From Rhizobium sp. PDO1-076 (lineage in GTDB: Bacteria; Pseudomonadota; Alphaproteobacteria; Rhizobiales; Rhizobiaceae), in NCBI RefSeq assembly GCF_000247475.1, contig NZ_AHZC01000333.1:45027-109026 (forward strand): a DNA stretch of 64,000 nt, written 5' to 3'. Within the stretch, counting starts at the first letter, position 1; each line of letters starts with the position of its first letter. Below are positions 8,377 through 16,485 of the stretch, piece after piece. The notes beneath the pieces are model-generated. The model was not told the origin of the DNA, did not search any database, and saw only the letters and a program-made list of their open reading frames with translations. Both the position numbers and the translations under genes were made by a program.

Positions 8377-9396
8377 CTATTCGCGGACCGGCGCATCGCC
8401 GAGCGGCGGGGCGACCAGGGTGTGAGGCTCGAAGGGCGCGAAGGCGGAAGCGGGCAGTTCTTCCTCGGTCAGCGCCATGTTGCGGTTCAGGCTTTCCGGT
8501 TTCGCGGTCCCGATGATGACGGAGGCGACGGCCGCGTGATGCAGCGGGAACTGGAGCGCATACTGCGCGAGCGGCTTGCCTGCGGCTTTCGCCACCTCTT
8601 CCATGGCGCTGACCTTGGTGAGGATCTCCTCGGTCGCCGGCGCGTAGTCGAAATGGGCGCCGGCGACAGCACCGGTCGCCAGGATGCCGGAATTGAAGAC
8701 GCCGCCTGCGGTGATCGAGGTGCCGCGTTTCTCGCAGAGCGGCAGCAGTTCCTCGACAGCCGAGCGGTCGAGCAGCGAGTAGCGGCCGGCCATCAGGATG
8801 ACGTCGATATCGATATCGGCCATCATATCCAGGCAGGACGGCACTTCGTTGACGCCAAGGCCGAAGGCCTTGATGGCGCCGGAGGATTTGAGTGCGTCGA
8901 GCGCCTTATAGCCGCCGTCGCGCAGCTGCTTCACATAACGGTCGTTGACCTCGCGGCCGTGGGTGTAGACGCCGATGTCGTGGACATAGAGCATGTCGAT
9001 GCGGTTGAGGCCGAGCCGTGCATAGCTGAAATCGACCGATCGCATGATGCCGTCATAGCTGTAGTCATAGACCAGCTTGAACGGCAGCGCGTCGACGAAG
9101 CCGACATTGGGCACCTGGTCGCGGGGCACTGGCGCTAGAAGGCGCCCGACCTTGGTGGAGAGTACATAGCTGTCCTCCGGCTTGTCGCGCAGGAAATCGC
9201 CGACATAACGTTCGGCCTGGCCGAAGCCGTAATGCGGTGCGGTGTCGAAGTAGCGGATGCCGTGGTCCCATGCTGCCTGGAGCGTAGCCAGGCCAGCTTC
9301 GCGCGGGCAAGGGCGATATAGGCCGCCGAGCGGCGCCGTCCCGAAACTGTATTCGGTGACCTCCAGGGTCGTTTTGCCGATGCGTCTGGTCTTCAT
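8377..9396 (-). CDS. Aldo/keto reductase, L-fucose (D-threo-aldose) dehydrogenase-like
   Basis: 339 residues from the ATG at 9396, which has a GGAAGAGAA site. The reading frame stays open further upstream into the neighbouring gene, but that extension has no family similarity. The AKR tetrad is visible: Asp in RYFDTAPHYG, the following Tyr, Lys in VLSTKVGRL and His in DMLYVHDIG. The insertion after LAPVPRDQVPNVGFVDALPF is characteristic of the D-threo-aldose 1-dehydrogenase / L-fucose dehydrogenase / pyridoxal 4-dehydrogenase subgroup. It would oxidise L-fucose at C1 to the lactone with NAD(P)+. Its neighbours (mutarotase downstream, sugar-acid dehydratase upstream) fit a non-phosphorylated oxidative route. 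Confidence 0.85.
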   Translation of the reverse strand: MKTRRIGKTTLEVTEYSFGTAPLGGLYRPCPREAGLATLQAAWDHGIRYFDTAPHYGFGQAERYVGDFLRDKPEDSYVLSTKVGRLLAPVPRDQVPNVGFVDALPFKLVYDYSYDGIMRSVDFSYARLGLNRIDMLYVHDIGVYTHGREVNDRYVKQLRDGGYKALDALKSSGAIKAFGLGVNEVPSCLDMMADIDIDVILMAGRYSLLDRSAVEELLPLCEKRGTSITAGGVFNSGILATGAVAGAHFDYAPATEEILTKVSAMEEVAKAAGKPLAQYALQFPLHHAAVASVIIGTAKPESLNRNMALTEEELPASAFAPFEPHTLVAPPLGDAPVRE

Positions 9397-9425
9397 GCTT
9401 CTCTTCCGGGTTTCTGTTTTACAAA

Positions 9426-10931
9426 TCAGAGCGTGGCGCCGAGATGCCAGGGCACGAATTCGTTGTCGCCGTACCCGAACAGCTCGCTCTTGGTCTTCTG
9501 GCCCGAGGCGGTGTCGATGATCAGGTCGAAGATCTCGCGGCCGAGGCCGGATACCGAGCCCTCGCCGGTGGCGATGACGCCGCAGTCGATGTCCATGTCC
9601 TCTTCCATCGCACGGTAGAGTGCTGTGTTGCTGGTCAGCTTGATCGACGGCACGGGTCGGCTGCCGAAACAGCTGCCGCGGCCGGTGGTGAAGGCGATGA
9701 CATTGGCCCCGCCGGCAACCTGGCCTGTCGCCGATACCGGATCGTAGCCGGGCGTGTCCATGAAGACGAGGCCGTGTTCGGTGACGCGTTCGGCGTAGTT
9801 GTAGACGGCGGTCAGCGGCGAGCGGCCGCCCTTGGCCACGGCACCGAGCGACTTTTCCAGAATGGTGGTCAGGCCGCCCTTCTTGTTGCCGGGCGAAGGG
9901 TTGTTGTCGAGCGAAGCGCCGTGCTGGGCGACATAGGCCTCCCACCAGGAAATCAGTCCATCGAGCTTGACGGCGACGGCGTCATTCACCGCGCGGCTGC
10001 GCAGCAGATGCTCGGCCCCGTAGATTTCCGAGGTTTCCGACAGGATGGCCGTGCCACCCGCACCGGCGAGCAGATCAACCGCGACGCCCAGCGCCGGGTT
10101 GGCCGTGATCCCGGACAGGCCGTCCGAGCCGCCGCATTGCAAGCCGACGATGATCTCGCTGACCGAAATCGGCTCGCGGCGGGCGGTGCCGACTTCGGCG
10201 GCAATCTCGCGCAGGATGCCCAGCGCATTTTCCACCGCGCGGCGCGAACCGCCAGCATCCTGGATGTTGAAATGGCGTTTTCCTGCGCCTGCGCCGCTCT
10301 GGCCATAGAGCGTGAGTTGGTTGACCTCGCAACCGAGGCCGACCATCAGCACGCCGGCGAAATTCACATGGCGGGTGTAGCCTGCCAGCGTGCGATGAAG
10401 CGTGCGCATGCCGTCGCCGGTCGAACTCATGCCGCAGCCTTGGTCATGGACGATCGGCACGAACCCGTCGATGCCGTCGTAATGCGGCAGGATGGTGCGA
10501 TTGGCCGCTTCGGCAATGGCCCGACAGACGGTGGTGGAACAGTTGACGCTGGCGATGATGCCGACGAAATTGCGGGTCGCGGCGCGACCATCGGCGCGGC
10601 GGTAGCCCATGAAGGTGCGGGCTTTGTCGGCCGGGGTTGCGGCCTCGGGCTGGGCAAGGCCGGTGACCGACAGTCGGTCCTCGTCAAATGCAAGGTTGTG
10701 GGAGTGGACATGATCGCCGGCGGCGATATCGATGGTCGCGCGGCCGATGGCCTGGGCGTATTTCACCACGGGCTCACCCTTGCGAATGGCGCGGACAGCA
10801 ACCTTGTGGCCGGGGTCGATCCTGATGTGCGCCACCGCGCCGCCGGGAAGCACTTCGCCGGCTTCGATTGCGATTGTCGTGACAGCGACATTGTCGTCTG
10901 CAGACAGCAGAATGCAGGCAGTCTTGCTCAC
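9426..10931 (-). CDS. UxaA-family (altronate/sugar-acid) dehydratase
   Basis: 501 residues, full length for UxaA. The N-terminal SAF domain (about residues 12-85, with KVAVRAIRKGEPVVKYAQ and DHVHSHNL) is followed by the GD_AH_C catalytic domain with RNFVGIIASVNCSTTVCRAI, HDQGCGMSS and LQCGGSDGLSG. Conserved cysteines in these stretches bind the metal/iron site of this family. E. coli UxaA dehydrates D-altronate; here, being co-transcribed with a fucose-type dehydrogenase and mutarotase, the likely substrate is a 6-deoxy sugar acid such as L-fuconate (inference). It is first gene of its operon; the candidate operator at 10981 lies about 50 bp before its ATG. Confidence 0.88.
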   Translation of the reverse strand: MSKTACILLSADDNVAVTTIAIEAGEVLPGGAVAHIRIDPGHKVAVRAIRKGEPVVKYAQAIGRATIDIAAGDHVHSHNLAFDEDRLSVTGLAQPEAATPADKARTFMGYRRADGRAATRNFVGIIASVNCSTTVCRAIAEAANRTILPHYDGIDGFVPIVHDQGCGMSSTGDGMRTLHRTLAGYTRHVNFAGVLMVGLGCEVNQLTLYGQSGAGAGKRHFNIQDAGGSRRAVENALGILREIAAEVGTARREPISVSEIIVGLQCGGSDGLSGITANPALGVAVDLLAGAGGTAILSETSEIYGAEHLLRSRAVNDAVAVKLDGLISWWEAYVAQHGASLDNNPSPGNKKGGLTTILEKSLGAVAKGGRSPLTAVYNYAERVTEHGLVFMDTPGYDPVSATGQVAGGANVIAFTTGRGSCFGSRPVPSIKLTSNTALYRAMEEDMDIDCGVIATGEGSVSGLGREIFDLIIDTASGQKTKSELFGYGDNEFVPWHLGATL

Positions 10932-10977
10932 CCGTTCTCTCTCCCTAAAGCCCGACCTTCAAGTCGGATCATTGCTT

Positions 10978-10999
10978 TTGTCTTTTATCTACAATAGAC
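10978..10999. promoter_or_regulatory. Candidate operator, site B (dehydratase/regulator intergenic region)
   Basis: TCTTTTATCTA at 10981-10991 differs by one base from sites A and C. It is embedded in TTGT-N9-ACAA (10978-10994), inverted half-sites of the kind GntR/FadR proteins bind. It lies 50 bp upstream of the dehydratase and in the 269-bp region shared with the divergent GntR gene, so it could control both. Confidence 0.6.
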
Positions 11000-11200
11000 A
11001 GATTGACGTCAATGGCCATGATGCGGACAAAGCAGAAAACCGCACCGGCGAGGCAACGGGAGATGATCGAAATTTCGGGAAGTTCAGAATTTTCAAGCCT
11101 TTGCGCTTGATGGTTCTCTTTGGTGCCGATCAAGGGTAGATCGGGGCAGGGGCCCCGGATACGGATTCGGCGGTACAACCAACCCAGATACGGCAGACAG

Positions 11201-12088
11201 ATGGCCAAGCAAAATACCGTCTTCAAGGATGCGTATAACCGCACACTGAAACTGATCGAGGAGACTGACTCCCTGCCGTCCGAACCGGAACTCGGCGGCG
11301 CTCTCGGTGTCAGTCGGACAACCGTGCGCGCCGTGCTGACGCGGCTTGGCGAAACAGGCCTGATCGTCTGGGACAAGCGGGCGAAAACGGTTTTGCGGCG
11401 GCCGAGTAAGAGCGATTATTTTCCGTCGGAGGAAACGGATTCCTTGTCGGAAATCATCGAGCGCAGCTTCATGCGCCGCATTCTTGCCGGCGGCGCGCAA
11501 CCTGGCATGCAGATCAACGAGCTGGAACTGGCACGCGAGATCGGCACGGGGACGACGAGCGTTCGCGAGTTCCTGATCCGCTTCAGCCGCTTCGGGCTGA
11601 TCGAGAAACGGCCGAACAGCCACTGGGTGCTGAAGGGGTTTACCCGCGAATTTGCGTTGGAGCTGACGGAAGTCCGCGAGATGTTCGAACTGCGCTCGGC
11701 GGCGCGATTTGGCCATCTGGCTGAGGATCATCCTGCCTGGGCCGAGTTGAAAGAGGTCGAGGCCCAGCATCGCGAACTGCTGGCGGATATCGACAAACGC
11801 TATTCCGAATTCTCCGAACTCGACGAGCGTTTCCATCTGCTGGTGCAAAAAGCGTCGAGCAATCGGTTCATCATCGATTTCTACGACATCATTTCGATCG
11901 TCTTCCATTACCATTACCAGTGGAACAAGACCAATGCGCGAGCCCGCAACGCACGGGCTCTGGAAGAGCATACCGACTATATCGACGCGCTGTTTTCACG
12001 GGATGCAAAGAAGATTGAGGAGGCTTGCCGGCGGCATCTGAAGTCGGCTCGCGAGACGCTGCTGCAATCGATCCAGGACGCGGAATGA
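11201..12088 (+). CDS. GntR-family regulator with two winged-helix domains and an FCD domain
   Basis: 295 residues from the ATG at 11201 (MAKQNTVFKD); an upstream in-frame start would add 27 basic residues with no family match. Two winged-helix segments are seen: about residues 20-70 (SLPSEPELGGALGVSRTTVR, then LTRLGETGLIVW) and about residues 80-145 (ERSFMRRILAGGAQPGMQIN, ELAREIGTGTTSVREFLIRF). An all-helical FCD ligand domain follows, with LDERFHLLV, an FHYHYQW segment and a late His, candidate metal/effector ligands. Most GntR/FadR proteins have only one winged helix. It sits between the three fucose-type units and most likely represses them through the TCTTTTATCKA sites. The ribosome site is weak. 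Confidence 0.85.
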   Translation: MAKQNTVFKDAYNRTLKLIEETDSLPSEPELGGALGVSRTTVRAVLTRLGETGLIVWDKRAKTVLRRPSKSDYFPSEETDSLSEIIERSFMRRILAGGAQPGMQINELELAREIGTGTTSVREFLIRFSRFGLIEKRPNSHWVLKGFTREFALELTEVREMFELRSAARFGHLAEDHPAWAELKEVEAQHRELLADIDKRYSEFSELDERFHLLVQKASSNRFIIDFYDIISIVFHYHYQWNKTNARARNARALEEHTDYIDALFSRDAKKIEEACRRHLKSARETLLQSIQDAE

Positions 12089-12216
12089 GGGGCGAACCGT
12101 TGTGCTGCTCGTCGCGGCGGCGCGGAACTTGGCTATTGCCATGCAAACCCGCCTTGTCCTAACTCCTGCGGTCGGTGCAATCGCCTGTGGTCAGATGCCA
12201 AGCGAGTTGCCGCTTG

Positions 12217-12230
12217 TCTTTTATCGAAAT
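12217..12230. promoter_or_regulatory. Candidate operator, site C (second aldo/keto reductase)
   Basis: TCTTTTATCGA at 12217-12227, identical to site A, ends 17 bp before the ATG at 12245 and touches the GGAG ribosome site. A protein bound here would block transcription or early elongation. Confidence 0.6.
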
Positions 12231-12244
12231 GGAGTTCGCTGCTG

Positions 12245-13138
12245 ATGGAACGCGTTGCCCTTAATCCTGATCTGTCATTGAGCAGGATCGTCTATGGCAT
12301 GTGGCGGCTTGGCGAGGACCAGGACACCTCGATGGCTCATGTCCAGGCCAAGGTCGAGAGCTGTCTTGCGCAGGGAATCACGACAATGGATCACGCCGAT
12401 ATCTATGGCGGCTATACCATCGAGGCGATCTTTGGCGCGGCACTGAAGGCTGCGCCGCAGCTGCGTGACCAGATCGAGATCGTCACCAAATGCGGTATTG
12501 TTGCCCCGGCGGGGCGGCATGCAAGCGCCAGGGTCAAACATTACGATACGACCACTGCCCACATCAACGCTTCGGTCGAGGCCTCGCTGCGCGACATGGC
12601 GACCGACCATATCGACCTTCTGCTGATCCACCGGCCGGACCCGCTGCTCGACCCGGACGAAACCGGTTCGGCGCTGGATGCCTTGGTGGAATCGGGCAAG
12701 GTCAGGGCCGTTGGGGTTTCGAATTTCAGGCCATGGGACTATGCGCTGCTTCAGTCCTCGATGGAATCGACGCTGGTGACAAACCAGATCGAGATCAGCC
12801 TGATGGAGCCGCAGGCGTTTACCAATGGCGATCTAGCCTATCTGCAGGAGCGGATGATCCCCCCGATGGCGTGGTCGCCACTCGGCGGCGGCTCGCTGTT
12901 TGACGGATCGAAGCCGGAGCTGCTCGCACTGTTGAAGCGGATTGCCGGCGAGCAGGGTGTGGATGAACCGGCCGTCGCGATTGCCTGGCTGCTGCGTCAT
13001 CCGGCGAAGATCATGCCGGTGATGGGAACTAATTCTCTGGCCCGGATCGCCCGGATCGGCGATGCCATGAAGGTGGAGCTTGATCGGCAGAGCTGGTTCG
13101 AGCTCTACTCGTTGGCTAAGGGGCATGAGGTTCCCTGA
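12245..13138 (+). CDS. Aldo/keto reductase (YdhF-like)
   Basis: 297 residues. The AKR fold is clear: LSRIVYGMWRLGE at the start, MDHADIYGGY carrying catalytic Asp and Tyr, IVTKCGI with the Lys, and LLLIHRPDPL with the His. GVSNFRPWDYALLQ and the late IMPVMGTNS segment are typical of the YdhF/YcsN subgroup of NADPH oxidoreductases. The substrate is unknown. Site C directly upstream ties it to the fucose-type regulon, where it may reduce an aldehyde end product such as lactaldehyde (inference). It converges on the AraC gene at 13180, with 41 bp between the stops and no obvious terminator. Confidence 0.88.
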   Translation: MERVALNPDLSLSRIVYGMWRLGEDQDTSMAHVQAKVESCLAQGITTMDHADIYGGYTIEAIFGAALKAAPQLRDQIEIVTKCGIVAPAGRHASARVKHYDTTTAHINASVEASLRDMATDHIDLLLIHRPDPLLDPDETGSALDALVESGKVRAVGVSNFRPWDYALLQSSMESTLVTNQIEISLMEPQAFTNGDLAYLQERMIPPMAWSPLGGGSLFDGSKPELLALLKRIAGEQGVDEPAVAIAWLLRHPAKIMPVMGTNSLARIARIGDAMKVELDRQSWFELYSLAKGHEVP

Positions 13139-13179
13139 CGACGGCCGCCACGGAATTTCATTCGCCGGCGGTCTCCGGA

Positions 13180-14103
13180 TCACGTCGGCGCGCCGCCCTT
13201 GGAGCGCATGCGCTTGCGGAACGCGGTCGGTTTTTCGTTGAAGCGATCGCTAAAGGCTTCATAGAAGCGCGAAACCGAACCGAAGCCGGATTCGAAGGAG
13301 ACATCGGTGATCGACAGGTCGGTTGCGATCAGCAGCGACTGGGCCGTATCGAGACGATGGCGGATGATCGCCTGGTTGATCGTCAGACCGACGGCACGCT
13401 TGAAGACGGACATCGCATAATTGGGATGCAGGCCGGCATCGCGGCCGACGTCTTCAGCCGAGATTTCATCCAGCGCATGCTCGGCAATATAGCGCAGCAT
13501 GCGTTCGACATTCTCCACCCGTTCGCTGTCGCTATGGCCGAGGCTGGCAATCGCCGAGCCTTCCTCGCGCAGGTCGCGCCAACCATCGCGCTCGATGCGC
13601 AACACGCGGGCGGTCAGTTCGTTGCGGACAATTTCGCTGAGGCCCTCGTCGGCAGAGAGCAACTCCTCGCGCCAGCGCAGGAAGATGTCTCGGTCATAGG
13701 GACGAAGTTCTGTCGCCTCGATCATCGCGCCACGAAATACGGCGTCGCGAAACCGGGTGAGGTTGGCGAGGCCGAGGAAGAAGGACATCGGCACATAGAG
13801 GCATATGAAGCGAGTTCCCTCGGCGCGATCGATCACTTGGTGCGGGATCATGCCCCAGAACAGGCATAGACGGCCTTTGCCGACGGTCAGTTCGCGGCCG
13901 TCGAACCAGTAGGTCATATGGCCGTCCAGGACAAAATTGAGTTCGATCTGGCTGTGCATATGCGGCCCCGCCATGCGCTGGACGAAAAGGGCTTCGCCTG
14001 CACAAAAGCGATGGTCGCCGAAGATCACCAGCGGATGGCGCGGGTCGTGGTCGGGATGGACCGGGACAGATTCGTCCTGAACAACGGATTGCAGAGGCAT
14101 CAT
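13180..14103 (-). CDS. AraC-family regulator (MelR/RafR-like)
   Basis: 307 residues from ATG 14103; a second ATG follows immediately, and an upstream TTG is unlikely. The N-terminal cupin ligand domain (about residues 20-160: HMHSQIELNFVLDG, GRLCLFWGMIPHQV) is followed by two helix-turn-helix motifs in the C-terminal 100 residues (ISAEDVGRDAGLHPNYAMSV and LSITDVSFESGFGSVSRFYE). The cupin segment WGMIPHQV is shared with MelR-type sugar regulators. It is divergent from the galactoside transporter/glycosidase operon at 14255 across 151 bp, so it is probably its activator, responding to an alpha- or beta-galactoside. Confidence 0.88.
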   Translation of the reverse strand: MMPLQSVVQDESVPVHPDHDPRHPLVIFGDHRFCAGEALFVQRMAGPHMHSQIELNFVLDGHMTYWFDGRELTVGKGRLCLFWGMIPHQVIDRAEGTRFICLYVPMSFFLGLANLTRFRDAVFRGAMIEATELRPYDRDIFLRWREELLSADEGLSEIVRNELTARVLRIERDGWRDLREEGSAIASLGHSDSERVENVERMLRYIAEHALDEISAEDVGRDAGLHPNYAMSVFKRAVGLTINQAIIRHRLDTAQSLLIATDLSITDVSFESGFGSVSRFYEAFSDRFNEKPTAFRKRMRSKGGAPT

Positions 14104-14254
14104 GCTTAGGATCCCGGAGAAGTTACGCAAAAAGTCGGTAGATTATTACGGCTTTGCGGCTGATGATCAAGGTGAGCTGACTTGCATGTCCGGTGGGATC
14201 CGGATCGCACCAGCTCTGCCATATGCGATGCATACCGGTCATAGGGAGGAAAAC

Positions 14255-15487
14255 ATGACCCTTTTCAAGAGCCTGAGCGGGCTCGCGCTCTCCGTAGCGC
14301 TGTTCTCGACTGCCGCATTTGCCGGCGAAATCACCATCAATTCCGACCATTCCGATCCGGTGCCGAAGAAGGCGATGGAAGAGTTGATCGCAGACTTCCA
14401 GAAGGCCAATCCGGATGTGACGGTCAAGTGGAACAATTTCGACCACGAAGGCTACAAGTCCGCGATCCGCAACTTCCTGACGGCCGACGCGCCGGATGTG
14501 GTTGCCTGGTATGCCGGCAATCGCATGGAGCCGTTCGTCAAGGCTGGCCTGTTCGAGGACGTCACCGATGTCTGGACGGCCAATGGCCTCGACGAGCAGC
14601 TGAAGTCGTCGGCGCCGTCGATGACGATCGACGGCAAGAAATGGGGCATGCCCTATACCTATTACCAGTGGGGCATCTACTACCGTAAGGACATCTTCGC
14701 CGAGCAGGGCATCACCCCGCCGAAGACCTGGGCCGAGCTGCTGGCGGCTTCGGAAAAACTGAAAGCTGCCGGCATCACGCCGTTCACCATCGGCACCAAG
14801 GCCCTGTGGCCGACCGGCGGCTGGTTCGATTATCTGAACCTGCGCGTCAACGGCTACGAGTTCCACATGGAGCTGACTTCGGGCAAGGTTCCCTACACCG
14901 ATCCGCGCGTGAAGGCTGTGTTCGAAAAGTGGGGCGAGCTGGTCAAGGCGGACTACTTCATCGCGAACCATGCTGCCATCGACTGGCAGGATGCCGTGCC
15001 GCAGCTGGTGCAGGGCAAGGCTGCCATGTATCTGATGGGCAATTTCGCGGTCGCCACTTTCAAGGAGGGCGGACTGAAGGAAGAGCAGATCGGCTTCCTG
15101 CAGTTCCCGGAAATCACCCCCGGCATTCCGGTGGCTGAAGAGGCTCCGACCGATACGTTCCACATCCCATCGGGTGCGAAGAACAAGGAAGACGCCAGGA
15201 AATTCCTAGCCTATCTCGCGTCTCCGGCGGCTCAGACCAAGATGAACGCGACGCTCGGCCAGTTGCCGGTGAACAATACCGCCGAAAAGCCGAACGATGT
15301 GTTCCTCGACGCCGGCTTCACCATGCTGTCGAATGCCCATGCGCTGGCACAGTTCTATGACCGTGACGCCCAGGCCGAAATGGCCAAGGCCGGCATGGAA
15401 GGCTTCCAGGAATTCATGGTCAAGCCCGACAATCTCGACCGCATTCTTGAGCGGCTCGAAAAGGTCCGCGCCCGCGTCTACAAATAA
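14255..15487 (+). CDS. Extracellular solute-binding protein, family 1 (CUT1 sugar importer)
   Basis: 410 residues. The start at 14255 is fixed by AGGGAGGAAAAC upstream and by the signal peptide MTLFKSLSGLALSVALFSTA ending AFA-GEITINS; the frame is open further 5' but reads nonsense. The mature protein has SBP_bac_1 features: IADFQKANPDVTVKWNNFDH, APDVVAWYAGNRM, then WGMPYTYYQWGIYYRKDIF and GKAAMYLMGNF. It binds an oligosaccharide, probably a galactoside given the alpha- and beta-galactosidase genes in the same operon. The first gene of a seven-kilobase operon; the next ORF starts 89 bp downstream, and the remaining genes overlap by a few bases. Confidence 0.93.
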   Translation: MTLFKSLSGLALSVALFSTAAFAGEITINSDHSDPVPKKAMEELIADFQKANPDVTVKWNNFDHEGYKSAIRNFLTADAPDVVAWYAGNRMEPFVKAGLFEDVTDVWTANGLDEQLKSSAPSMTIDGKKWGMPYTYYQWGIYYRKDIFAEQGITPPKTWAELLAASEKLKAAGITPFTIGTKALWPTGGWFDYLNLRVNGYEFHMELTSGKVPYTDPRVKAVFEKWGELVKADYFIANHAAIDWQDAVPQLVQGKAAMYLMGNFAVATFKEGGLKEEQIGFLQFPEITPGIPVAEEAPTDTFHIPSGAKNKEDARKFLAYLASPAAQTKMNATLGQLPVNNTAEKPNDVFLDAGFTMLSNAHALAQFYDRDAQAEMAKAGMEGFQEFMVKPDNLDRILERLEKVRARVYK

Positions 15488-15576
15488 GGACCAAGGTCCT
15501 CCCGCGCCGGGTGCCGTCGACCTCGTTGTTTTCGGCATCCGGCTGCTATTCCCTTCCCGTTTCCAAAGGTGCCGCC

Positions 15577-16485
15577 GTGAGCAACGCCGTCTCCCCCTCA
15601 TCCAGCTTCTGGAAGAAGAACCAGCAGAAGCTTGCGCCCTGGCTGTTTCTCGCGCCGGGCATGCTGATGTTCGTGATCTATGTCCTGGTGCCGATCTTCC
15701 AGTCCATCTGGATCAGCTTCCACGATTGGGACGGGCTGGGTGAACAGGTCTGGATCGGGTTCGACAACTATGTCGAACTGCTCGACGACGACACGTTCTA
15801 TGTCGCCCTGAAGAACAACCTGATCTGGCTGGTGCTCTATCTGCTGTCGATCCCGGCGGGTCTTGCGGCCGCGCTGTTCCTCAACCAGACGGTCACCGGT
15901 ATCCGGCTCTACAAGTCACTGTTCTTCTTTCCCTTCGTGATCAGCCAGGTCGTCGTCGGCCTGATGTTCACCTGGTTCTATGCGCCGGATTTCGGTCTGT
16001 TCTCCAAGCTGACGGAATGGCTGACGGGCGAGCAAATCGCCGTGCTCGCCGACGAGCGATTCGTCACCTACGGCATCATCGTTGCCGGTCTCTGGCCGCA
16101 GACGGCCTATTGCATGATCCTCTATCTGACGGGTCTCAACAACATCAATCCCGAGCAGGTGGAAGCCGCCCGCATGGACGGGGCCAAGGGCGTCAAGCTT
16201 TTGTGGAACATCATCCTGCCGCAGCTCGGACCGGCAACCTTCATCGCCATGGTGGTGACCGTGATCGGCTCGCTGCGTTCCTTCGACCTCGTCTCGGTCA
16301 TGACTGCCGGCGGTCCCTACGGTTCCAGCCAGGTGCTGTCCTATTTCATGTATGAGCAGGCGCTGTCGGAATACGGTTTCCGCATGGGCTATGGCGCGGC
16401 AATCGCCGTCGTCCTGTTCCTGATCATGATGATCTTCATCTCGCTGTTCATCGTGCGCATGCTGCGCCAGGAAAGGAACGCCTGA
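15577..16485 (+). CDS. CUT1 sugar ABC transporter permease (MalF/LacF/UgpA type)
   Basis: 302 residues from the GTG at 15577, preceded by AAAGG; an ATG 66 bp earlier is in frame but has no ribosome site and would add a non-family leader. About six membrane spans, starting LAPWLFLAPGMLMFVIYVLV. The cytoplasmic EAA loop reads EQVEAARMDGAKGVKLLWNIILP, the contact point for the ATPase. It overlaps the next permease by one base (TGATG at 16483-16487), so translation is coupled. It forms a heterodimeric channel with that permease. Confidence 0.93.
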   Translation: MSNAVSPSSSFWKKNQQKLAPWLFLAPGMLMFVIYVLVPIFQSIWISFHDWDGLGEQVWIGFDNYVELLDDDTFYVALKNNLIWLVLYLLSIPAGLAAALFLNQTVTGIRLYKSLFFFPFVISQVVVGLMFTWFYAPDFGLFSKLTEWLTGEQIAVLADERFVTYGIIVAGLWPQTAYCMILYLTGLNNINPEQVEAARMDGAKGVKLLWNIILPQLGPATFIAMVVTVIGSLRSFDLVSVMTAGGPYGSSQVLSYFMYEQALSEYGFRMGYGAAIAVVLFLIMMIFISLFIVRMLRQERNA

